Positions 1 to 6,818 of a stretch of 11,170 nucleotides of DNA are shown here, in pieces (positions within the stretch are counted from its first letter, which is position 1; each line of letters starts with the position of its first letter). This DNA comes from Promethearchaeota archaeon. Lineage in GTDB: Archaea; Asgardarchaeota; Lokiarchaeia; Sigynarchaeales; SOKP01. A program made the position numbers and the translations under genes. A model generated the notes under the pieces. It saw only the letters and a program-made list of their open reading frames with translations. It did no database searches and was not told the DNA's origin. The stretch spans positions 1-11,170 of the forward strand of contig JAGXNZ010000288.1 in NCBI GenBank assembly GCA_019894655.1. Reading direction: 5' to 3'.

Positions 1-193
1 AAACAATGTTTATCTAATCGGAGACCTTCCTACGGATATCGAATGTGCAAATAACGCAGGAATTAAGAGTATCGCGTTACTTTCTGGTCATGGTACTAAA
101 TTGAGCTTGGAAAAAGCAAACCCAACAATAATCATTCGGGATATAGAGGATATATTAGATATTGACCCTTTCAAAAAATTATTATTAGATTAA
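1..193 (+). CDS. HAD-superfamily hydrolase, C-terminal fragment
   Basis: Partial gene cut by the left edge; the reading frame begins at base 2 and ends at a TAA at 191-193, leaving 63 residues. The fragment starts NNVYLIGDLPTDIECANNAG, which matches HAD motif IV (hydrophobic stretch, G-D, then x3-D). The two acidic residues of this motif coordinate the catalytic Mg2+ in phosphatases of the phosphoglycolate phosphatase/beta-phosphoglucomutase type. The following IKSIALLSGHGT strand-and-loop and the closing 'P-T-I-I-I-R-D-I-E-D-I' segment are typical of the end of these proteins. The substrate cannot be inferred because motifs I-III and the cap domain are outside the window. The gene is followed after 19 nt by the UFL1-like gene on the same strand, so the two may be co-transcribed. 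Confidence 0.85.
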   Translation, partial: NNVYLIGDLPTDIECANNAGIKSIALLSGHGTKLSLEKANPTIIIRDIEDILDIDPFKKLLLD

Positions 194-212
194 ACATTAT
201 ACATCGTTAATA

Positions 213-2945
213 ATGTTTAATTTGGAAGAATTTGAAAAAGATCAAGTTCTTTATTCCCTAATTGAGAAACTCAATAAATTACTTGATAAAAATAAGACTG
301 AAAAAGTGAAGGTTATCGTTGAGCAACTTAATAATTTATTAGAACAGCAAGAATCTCAGATCCAAATAACTTATGTTCTAAGCATTTTAGCAGAGCAAGA
401 TTCAACACTAATAGGGAAAAACATCTTACAGAATATAGAAAATTTAACTCATTCAACTAATTCCAAAACAAAAGTGAATGCTTTCATAATTGTAGGATTC
501 GTCATGCTTTCAAATATAAACAGCATTGAGTCTTATTTACCAAATTTTGTAGCGAATTTGAAAGATGAGGATAGAGATGTTAGAGATAATATCCATTATT
601 TTCTACATGAAGTTGCAGCAGAACACTCTAACTTAATTTGTAATTATAAAAGTGATTTAATAGATGCTCTAAGCGTTGAAGATAACGAAGAAAATATAGT
701 AGCTTTAATTCAACTCTTAAACAAATGTCTCGATTATAGTTTTGAGAACTTATACGATTTACGAGCGACTATTATATCACTAATTAACAGACTATATAGC
801 AGAGAACAAACAAAATCCTACTCTGAATTATTATCCTATGCAAAATCAGTTTTTCCTTCATTAATTGACTTGATAACACAAGGATTGGATAAAAAGGAGC
901 TCATTAGCGAGATTCAAAACACTTTTCTTATGAAAAAATATAATTTTTCAGAAATTAACAAAAAGACGGGGATACAGCTAAAAGAATTTATCGAAAGTAA
1001 GAAGCAAAATGATCAAAAATACAACAAGCTCTATTTTTATAACAAATCGAATGAAAAGGATCCAATCCTATTTTACGAAATGGAAAAAGATAAACTGATT
1101 AATATCTTTGAGCAAGACCAGAAAATTTCTAAAAAACAGCTGCTTAAAATCTTTACCACAATTTCAATGGATGAAATAGAATTGAGAAATTTTATAGAAA
1201 CATTGCAAGAATTAAAACACATCAAGGGGTATTATTCCAAATTAGGGTATTTCTATACCTACGACAACATAAAAGCAGAATTGAATAGAAATTTTCAAGA
1301 AAAAGGTATGGTGAATTTAAAAAAATACAATCATTTACCTCAAGATTTTGTTAGTGGAATTATAAAAGATATCTCCAATTCAACCAAACAAGTTTTTTTG
1401 CTAGGAAAAAATGATAGCGCTTATTTTTCCTTGAAGAAAATACAACAACAAATTAATACAGAAGCGGCTAAAAATACCTCAATTGATCTGAAAACGTACA
1501 GAATGCGGTTATTCGAAAATGATTTCATAAAATTGATAAAAAATCTACCACAAGGGTATTTAACTAATTTTCGAAAAGGTACGCAATGGCTTACAAATGT
1601 TGGATTATCTAAAGTCAAAAAAGATATTGAGAACTCTAAACTGATAGGCTACTATTCAATTCCAAAGCTTTCCGAAAAATTCAAGGTTAGTAAAGCGCTA
1701 ATAGTTGAAATTTTGGAACAATTTGTTGATACTAGGAGCGGGATTTATGATAATAATAGAGAAACATTCTACTTTTCTAAGTTCTTAAACCAAAGAATAG
1801 AAAAAATTAATAGTATTCAATCAACGAATGAGAAACAAAGAAAAATAAAATTACTGGCTGAAGAATTAAATATCGAGAAAAACCATATTCTTTCAGCATT
1901 GGACGAAAATTTAAAACTCATTGGTAAAGAGATACTCGGAAAAGAGCTAATCAGTGTCACCGAATATACAGAAAAAACAGGTATGACTTACGAGGATTTT
2001 TTAAAATTCATTAATACTTTAGGTTTGAACTATTTTAAAAAAGGAGAACACCTTATTTTTAACGAAGTCAAGATCGAAGAATCAAAAAAAGCTATAAGAT
2101 TGATGTTGATAGATAAATCTAAATCTGAGAATGTGATTCACTTAGGAGATATAGATGTAACATCTAGTATTGTTGAAGATTTGCTAAAGGAGCTCCAAAA
2201 TGATGAAAAAATTAAAGGAATTTTTTATAGTCATGAAGGAGAGTTAGCATTTTACACTGAAAAAGGAGTAGAAAATTTAATGTTAGAAAATAGTTTTATG
2301 TTTTCATTCTACGATTTTTTTTATGGGAAGATTTTAGATGATAAGGATATAAAGGTTTTAACATCTATTTTTACTGATTTATTAAGTAAAAATCAGTTGA
2401 AAGGAACTTTTGATAAAGATACGTTAACATTTGCTAGTTCTGATGTAATATTTGCACAAGATTATAATAAAGTTTTGTTTCAATTCGAGAAAATGGTAAA
2501 TACATATATTAAAACCTTCAATACTGAATTTGAAAAAATAAAAAAAATTTTAACAAAACACAGTGCGATATTCCCTCAAGAAATTACAAAGATCCAGGGG
2601 GGAATAGATACGATTAATGAGAAATATGTTCACTGGAGAAATGGTTTAGAAGCGTTCGTGAGAAAAGCTAACGCAACGCTTTTAAATAAGCAGGGTTTTA
2701 CGCTTAAAAAGTACAAATCTCTTTCAATATCAAACGAAAAAAAAGATGATGTAAAATTCTTTGAGGAAGATCCTGAAGTTATAGATTTAATCTCAAATTT
2801 TAAAAGGTGGGTTAAGTTATTCAACGAATTAGAGCTTAAATATGGAAATGTCATTTTCTACCAAAAAAGATTAATTATCAAAGAGGAAAATAAAGAAGAT
2901 CGCAAAATGTTAGAAGAATTACTGTCTAAATTACATCTTGTCTAA
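213..2945 (+). CDS. UFL1-like protein: HEAT-like helical N-terminus plus tandem winged helices
   Basis: A 910-residue protein with no signal peptide or membrane segment. Residues about 1-230 are all-helical with HEAT-like units, for example VANLKDEDRDVRDN near 113-126. Residues about 290-740 look like a string of six to eight winged-helix units, each a helix-turn-helix ending in a short beta wing. Examples end near YFYTYDN (346-352), SAYFS (402-406), TFYFS (518-522), HLIFN (613-617) and LAFYT (678-682). Residues about 750-830 are helical, probably coiled coil. The segment at 305-390, with ELNRNFQEKGMVNLKKYNHL at 356-375 followed by PQDF, matches closely in pattern and length what I remember of the N-terminal winged helices of eukaryotic UFL1, the scaffold-type E3 ligase for UFM1. 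It has no RING zinc site, as expected for UFL1. No UFM1, E1, E2 or DDRGK1 partner lies in the window. The ATG lacks an SD sequence and lies 19 nt after the HAD gene. Alternative: a large winged-helix scaffold of unknown role. Confidence 0.6.
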   Translation: MFNLEEFEKDQVLYSLIEKLNKLLDKNKTEKVKVIVEQLNNLLEQQESQIQITYVLSILAEQDSTLIGKNILQNIENLTHSTNSKTKVNAFIIVGFVMLSNINSIESYLPNFVANLKDEDRDVRDNIHYFLHEVAAEHSNLICNYKSDLIDALSVEDNEENIVALIQLLNKCLDYSFENLYDLRATIISLINRLYSREQTKSYSELLSYAKSVFPSLIDLITQGLDKKELISEIQNTFLMKKYNFSEINKKTGIQLKEFIESKKQNDQKYNKLYFYNKSNEKDPILFYEMEKDKLINIFEQDQKISKKQLLKIFTTISMDEIELRNFIETLQELKHIKGYYSKLGYFYTYDNIKAELNRNFQEKGMVNLKKYNHLPQDFVSGIIKDISNSTKQVFLLGKNDSAYFSLKKIQQQINTEAAKNTSIDLKTYRMRLFENDFIKLIKNLPQGYLTNFRKGTQWLTNVGLSKVKKDIENSKLIGYYSIPKLSEKFKVSKALIVEILEQFVDTRSGIYDNNRETFYFSKFLNQRIEKINSIQSTNEKQRKIKLLAEELNIEKNHILSALDENLKLIGKEILGKELISVTEYTEKTGMTYEDFLKFINTLGLNYFKKGEHLIFNEVKIEESKKAIRLMLIDKSKSENVIHLGDIDVTSSIVEDLLKELQNDEKIKGIFYSHEGELAFYTEKGVENLMLENSFMFSFYDFFYGKILDDKDIKVLTSIFTDLLSKNQLKGTFDKDTLTFASSDVIFAQDYNKVLFQFEKMVNTYIKTFNTEFEKIKKILTKHSAIFPQEITKIQGGIDTINEKYVHWRNGLEAFVRKANATLLNKQGFTLKKYKSLSISNEKKDDVKFFEEDPEVIDLISNFKRWVKLFNELELKYGNVIFYQKRLIIKEENKEDRKMLEELLSKLHLV

Positions 2946-2959
2946 TATTAAAATAAGTA

Positions 2960-2976
2960 TAGGAAATTATTTCCTA
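2960..2976. terminator. Perfect palindrome between convergent genes, probable two-way terminator
   Basis: The sequence TAGGAAATTATTTCCTA is a perfect inverted repeat: an 8-base arm, one central base, then the complementary arm. It lies 15 nt after the stop of the UFL1-like gene and spans the stop codon of the convergent winged-helix gene (TAA read from 2969 to 2967). Its place in the only space between two convergent genes suggests it halts or stabilises transcripts from both sides. There is no long T-run after it, and archaeal termination depends mainly on T-runs, so the function is inferred. Confidence 0.4.
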
Positions 2977-3251
2977 CTGTCTTCAATTTGAGAGATTACA
3001 TCGTCAATAACGATTTTCTGGTTTGATCTAATTTTATAGCTTTTAGGAGAATACTTGCCGTTCATCTCTAAGATTCCTTCCTTTTCTAAAAAATTAAGAG
3101 ATCTCCAAATAAAATTAATTTTTGATCGGTTTGAGGCCTTAATATTATTACATCTTCTAATACTTTTAGTAGTAACCATATTGATGTTATTATCTATTAG
3201 TTTGTTTATTGCTTCTAGAGTTTCCCGTAAGTTTCTTGAAAGAAAATCCAT
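2967..3251 (-). CDS. Small winged helix-turn-helix protein, possible transcription regulator
   Basis: About 94 residues from the ATG at 3251. I chose this start because GCGAGGA (minus strand, 3256-3262) is an SD-like sequence 5 nt upstream. An in-frame GTG at 3266 would add five residues (MSEDS) but has no SD of its own. After an N-terminal helix (LSRNLRETLEAINKLI), the middle reads as a winged helix: TTKSIRRCNNIKASNRSKIN, then a recognition-type helix FIWRSLNFLEKEGIL, then a wing EMNGKYSPKSYKI. It is rich in basic residues, fitting nucleic-acid binding. No exact family is recognised. It is the last minus-strand gene after purH, 146 nt from it, and appears to have its own TATA box. Its target is unknown; autoregulation is possible because a dyad lies just upstream of its promoter. 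Confidence 0.7.
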   Translation of the reverse strand: MDFLSRNLRETLEAINKLIDNNINMVTTKSIRRCNNIKASNRSKINFIWRSLNFLEKEGILEMNGKYSPKSYKIRSNQKIVIDDVISQIEDSRK

Positions 3252-3310
3252 AGAATCCTCGCTCACTAAAAAAAGTTTTTTATTATTAGTGTATTAACTT
3301 ATACTTTTTT

Positions 3311-3320
3311 ATTTAAAAAG
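3311..3320 (-). promoter_or_regulatory. Candidate TATA box of the small winged-helix gene
   Basis: Read on the minus strand this is CTTTTTAAAT, close to the archaeal box A. About 25 nt downstream would put the transcript start near 3290, leaving a leader of roughly 39 nt before the ATG at 3251 with room for the SD-like GCGAGGA. In a genome this AT-rich, such a match occurs by chance often. Confidence 0.35.
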
Positions 3321-3328
3321 TTTTATTC

Positions 3329-3351
3329 TACTGATATAATAACGCTCAGTA
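3329..3351. repeat. Inverted repeat TACTGA / TCAGTA between purH and the winged-helix gene
   Basis: TACTGA at 3329-3334 and its exact complement TCAGTA at 3346-3351 flank an 11-nt spacer. The element sits just upstream of the candidate TATA box of the winged-helix gene and downstream of the purH stop. It could be an operator or part of the purH transcript end. With only six base pairs, chance is a real alternative. Confidence 0.25.
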
Positions 3352-3412
3352 AGGTTAGTGTGCTAGAACTTTAAAAGATCTCTGGAAAAATGAACAAAAT
3401 AAGATAAGTTTT

Positions 3413-5011
3413 CTAATGGCGGAAAACACGCTTACCACAAAAAACTAATGCACAATTTAATTCGTCAGCTCGCTTAATAACCATCGCGTCCCTCATAGAA
3501 CCCCCCGGATTGATTACAGAACTCGCACCTACATTTACTGCAGCTTCTAAACCATCAGGAAAAGGGAAGAATGAATCTGTTCCCATAACAGAATTCTTCA
3601 ATTCCTCTTCGTGGCCGAATTCTTTTGCTTTTTGTGCTGCTAATTTTACCACATGCACTCGACTTTGCTGACCAGCACCTATGCCTATAGTGTAAACTCC
3701 ATTATCGTACATTTGAGCAAAACAAGCGGAATTAGATTTTGTCCACTTAGAAACCTTATATGCAAAGATTAAAGCCTCCTTTTCTTGCTCAGTTACTTGT
3801 TTTTTGCTCACAACATTCCATTCCTTGATAACAGGCTTAAAGTCATATTCTTGAACTAATATCCCACCTAATACCCCCCTAATTTCGTATTTTTCGTAGA
3901 TTAAATCTCGTTTGTTTAGTAAGTCTCCAAATTCTAATATTCTCATGTTTTGTTTTTGCTTCAATATCTCTAATGCTTCAGTTTCAAAAGAAGGTGCCAT
4001 TAGAACTTCAACAAAAATATTTTCTTTATTCACTATGAAGTCAGCTGCATCAGTGGTTAATTCTTTGTTTATACCCCATATTCCTCCAAAAGCTGAAAGG
4101 GGATCTGTCTTAAACGCCATTTTAATAGACATTAGTTGATCTGACTTATCGATCGCAATCCCGTTAGGGCTAGTATGCTTTAAAATCGCAGTTATATGCT
4201 GATGTTTATCAAAATCCATTAGCATTTGAATACAAGCATCAATATCTAAGTAATTATTGAAGGATATCTCCTTTCCTCCAAGTTGATTTAAGTTATGAAG
4301 ACCGTAATTACATGAGAGGTTTCTGTAATATGCTGCGGCTTGATCCCAGTTTTCTCCGTAACGACAATCTTGCATTTTCTCATAAGCATTGAAGATATAG
4401 GGTTTCATAATTTGATCGGGGCTGTAATAACTTTGTAAATAATTCGAAATTGCGGCATTATAATCGGCCATTATAGCAAATACTTCTTGGGCTAAAGTTG
4501 CCCTAGTATTATCGCTAATTCCCCCTACTTCCTTTAATTCAGTAAGAATTTTGGCGTAATGCTTAGAATTAGCAACAACTATTACATCCGGAAAATTCTT
4601 CGCTGCAGCTCTTATCATTGTTGGACCCCCGATATCAATCATTTCTAAGGCTTCAGTTAAAGTGATACCTGGCTTTGTAATAGCCTCCTTGAATTGATAT
4701 AAATTACATACTACCATATCAATAGATGGTATGTTGTATTTTATAGCATCCTCAACATCTTTTTCATTATTCCGTCGATATAATATACCCCCCTCAATTT
4801 TAGGATGGAGAGTTTTTACTCTACCGTCAAACATCTCTGGAGAGTTAGTGTAATCTGAAATTCTTTCAAACTCTATATGATTTTTTTTTAAAAGTTCTCC
4901 AGTTCCTCCTGTGGAAAGTATCTTAATGCCGAACATCGCTAATGATCTCACAAAATCAACAATATTCTCTTTATCGAAAACACTTACGATAGCCCTTTCA
5001 ATTTTCTTCAT
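3413..5011 (-). CDS. purH: Bifunctional AICAR transformylase / IMP cyclohydrolase
   Basis: This cytosolic enzyme catalyses the last two steps of de novo purine synthesis: formylation of AICAR with 10-formyl-THF (or an archaeal equivalent), then ring closure to IMP. At 532 residues it is the normal length. Residues 1-200 form the MGS-like cyclohydrolase domain, with ILSTGGTGELL, GRVKTLHPKI around K66 and DIGGPTMIRAAAKN at 127-140. The remainder is the transformylase domain: K278-H279 (the catalytic Lys-His pair) in KHTSPNGIA, DPLSAFGG at 303-310, IGIGAGQQSRVH at 442-453, FFPFPDGLEAA at 481-491, and the family's typical C-terminal FRH. Two motifs are altered: RYGENPHQ reads RYGENWDQ (217-224), and the usual K-H-x-N-P reads K-H-T-S-P. 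The ATG has no SD. guaB, the next enzyme after IMP, lies 147 nt upstream on the same strand. Many archaea use PurP and PurO instead, so a fused bacterial/eukaryotic-type PurH is notable. Confidence 0.97.
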   Translation of the reverse strand: MKKIERAIVSVFDKENIVDFVRSLAMFGIKILSTGGTGELLKKNHIEFERISDYTNSPEMFDGRVKTLHPKIEGGILYRRNNEKDVEDAIKYNIPSIDMVVCNLYQFKEAITKPGITLTEALEMIDIGGPTMIRAAAKNFPDVIVVANSKHYAKILTELKEVGGISDNTRATLAQEVFAIMADYNAAISNYLQSYYSPDQIMKPYIFNAYEKMQDCRYGENWDQAAAYYRNLSCNYGLHNLNQLGGKEISFNNYLDIDACIQMLMDFDKHQHITAILKHTSPNGIAIDKSDQLMSIKMAFKTDPLSAFGGIWGINKELTTDAADFIVNKENIFVEVLMAPSFETEALEILKQKQNMRILEFGDLLNKRDLIYEKYEIRGVLGGILVQEYDFKPVIKEWNVVSKKQVTEQEKEALIFAYKVSKWTKSNSACFAQMYDNGVYTIGIGAGQQSRVHVVKLAAQKAKEFGHEEELKNSVMGTDSFFPFPDGLEAAVNVGASSVINPGGSMRDAMVIKRADELNCALVFCGKRVFRH

Positions 5012-5158
5012 TTTTAATCAATTAATTTTATTAGATTAATAATTTCAACAAAATGCATACCATATCAAAGCAAAATTCTGTTTTAAGTTAATTAATGGTG
5101 ATTTAATAAAAGATACAATAGTGCTATGGAATTGAAGATACACAAGTAACAAGGATAG

Positions 5159-6628
5159 TTAATATCGGCTTAGTAAATTGTGGGGTTTTGACTCTCTCTG
5201 TCCCGAAAATGATACAATACCAACTTTTGCTTTTTTCATTTCTGTGATACTTTTAGCTCCTACGTATATCATACCATTCAATAACCCCTCTTTCAATGAA
5301 AGCAAAACGCCATCCATATCTCCGACAAATGGAACATAATCACTTACTCCTTCAGGGAGCATCTTTGAGCCTTCAGTGTATCGATCTGAAATATATCCCG
5401 ATGTTCTCGCCTCTTTGGAGCCCATTCCTCTATATATTTTAACTTTTCTCCCTTGTATAGTATCAACATATCCAGGACTTTCTGTTGAACCCGCGAAGAA
5501 ATGTCCAGACATGATTAAGTCAGCACCAGCAGTGAAAGCTTTAGGTAAATCTCCAGGATTTTTAAATCCACCATCTGCTACTAAACTGATTTTTGTGTTG
5601 TAATCCACTAGAGCATCAGCAACCTGAGCAGTAGCAAAAAGGGTAGGCGCCCCAACGCCAGTTTGAATGGAAGTCGTGCAGATTGAACCAGAACCCATCC
5701 CTACCTTTATACCGATAAACTTATCCTCGTCAAAATCGCCTTTAGTAAGTAGGTGTTCAGCTGCTTCGTAAGTTCCAATATTCCCTAATACAAAGTTAGA
5801 ATCTAAGAAATCCATGAGTTTTTTAGTTCCTTTAATGTCTGATGTTTTATAGAAATCTGCTACATCTATAAAGAAGATATCTACATAATTTTCAATTTCT
5901 TTTAATAACTCTTGAGCGTGAGTTGATTCTGGGAATTTAGGAGATAGTGCTAAAGCGCATATCAAGTGTCCCTCACTATCCATTGAAGCTAAAGGAAATT
6001 CTGGTGCTAAATCCTTTTTAGTTATTAATCCCTTCAAGTTACCAGTTTTGTCAATTATAGGTAGTTTCTCCTTTCTCGAATCAAAAAGGATTTCAAGGGC
6101 TTTTTCTCTTGACGCTCCTGGCTCGATAGAAATTACTTCTTTCGTCATGAAATTCTTTACTTTACCATTGTTGATATCTTCTTCTGAGAATGGGATGTCT
6201 CTTTTCGTGAAAATCCCGCAAACCTTTTTCTCCTCGTTTACTACCACAATTCCACTAATGTTATAGTTTTCCATCATAAACTTTGCTTTTACAACTGGTT
6301 CATCTGGGAAAATTGTAGCAACATCATCAATTACGAAGGATCTTGCTCTTTTCACTATCCGTACCATCTCTAATTGCCGTTCAAAGGGACAATTACGATG
6401 CAAAACTCCCAAGCCTCCCATAAGAGCCATTTTAATCGCCATTAATTCCTCAGTAACTGTGTCCATTGCGGCCGACATAACAGGTAAATTGAATTTGTAT
6501 GGACCTAACTGAGAAGACATATCAACATCAGTTGGTTCAAAATTGGTATATCCTGGTTGAATGAGGACATCGTCAAATGTGGCAATTAAATCGTTATAGT
6601 GAACTTTACTTCTGTAATAATCTGTCAT
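5159..6628 (-). CDS. guaB: Inosine-5'-monophosphate dehydrogenase
   Basis: NAD-dependent oxidation of IMP to XMP, the committed step to GMP. The 489 residues have the standard order: N-terminal barrel part (TFDDVLIQPGY, MSAAMDTV, MGGLGVLHRN), a pair of CBS domains at about 100-210 that usually bind regulatory nucleotides, then the rest of the TIM barrel. The catalytic loop KVGMGSGSICTT carries C317. ADGG (351-354), the phosphate-binding GHFFAGSTESPG and YRGMGS (399-404) are present. The R416-Y417 pair in the mobile flap marks a dehydrogenase rather than a GMP reductase. The C-terminus has RESKPHNL, like the family's RESHPHD. Odd points: the loop is GMGSGSIC as in eukaryotic IMPDHs rather than the usual bacterial GPGSIC, and the NAD-site segment, normally D-T-A-H-G-H-S, reads FIDVADFYKTS, keeping only the Asp (D255). 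It lies downstream of the radical SAM gene and upstream of purH, same strand. No SD is visible at the ATG. Confidence 0.95.
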   Translation of the reverse strand: MTDYYRSKVHYNDLIATFDDVLIQPGYTNFEPTDVDMSSQLGPYKFNLPVMSAAMDTVTEELMAIKMALMGGLGVLHRNCPFERQLEMVRIVKRARSFVIDDVATIFPDEPVVKAKFMMENYNISGIVVVNEEKKVCGIFTKRDIPFSEEDINNGKVKNFMTKEVISIEPGASREKALEILFDSRKEKLPIIDKTGNLKGLITKKDLAPEFPLASMDSEGHLICALALSPKFPESTHAQELLKEIENYVDIFFIDVADFYKTSDIKGTKKLMDFLDSNFVLGNIGTYEAAEHLLTKGDFDEDKFIGIKVGMGSGSICTTSIQTGVGAPTLFATAQVADALVDYNTKISLVADGGFKNPGDLPKAFTAGADLIMSGHFFAGSTESPGYVDTIQGRKVKIYRGMGSKEARTSGYISDRYTEGSKMLPEGVSDYVPFVGDMDGVLLSLKEGLLNGMIYVGAKSITEMKKAKVGIVSFSGQRESKPHNLLSRY

Positions 6629-6659
6629 TTTTTTGCACGGTTAAAATTGTATTTTAAGG

Positions 6660-6673
6660 GCATATATGATAAA
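6660..6673 (-). promoter_or_regulatory. Candidate AT-rich promoter element for guaB
   Basis: The minus strand reads TTTATCATATATGC here, about 32-45 nt upstream of the guaB ATG. This is the right distance for a TATA box with a short leader of about ten bases, consistent with the lack of an SD. The rest of the 190-base gap (6629-6818) is AT-rich with no hairpin I can support. It should also contain the end of the radical SAM transcript. Confidence 0.3.
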
Positions 6674-6818
6674 TATTATTCTTAACATTGAACTTTAAGT
6701 ATTAGTAATATAGACAATTTTTATTTTAAAATTTTAGGTATTTAGTCTATTGAAAATATATATTTTTGCTTAGCATTTTATTATTCCATTAAAGAGATAA
6801 ATAAGAGAAGGAACTGGA

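Noticed and set aside
213..2945. Reading the long protein as a proteasome/eIF3 PCI-domain subunit
   Set aside because: Helical repeats followed by a single terminal winged helix would be expected. Here there are many winged helices in series and a further helical C-terminus, which fits UFL1 better.
3055..3297. Plus-strand 80-residue hydrophobic open frame that looks like a membrane protein
   Set aside because: It lies opposite the winged-helix gene, which has a recognisable fold, a TATA box and an SD. The hydrophobic look is what the complement of an AT-rich gene commonly produces.
5159..6628. GMP reductase instead of IMP dehydrogenase
   Set aside because: The CBS pair and the Arg-Tyr pair of the flap (R416-Y417) are present, which mark IMP dehydrogenase.
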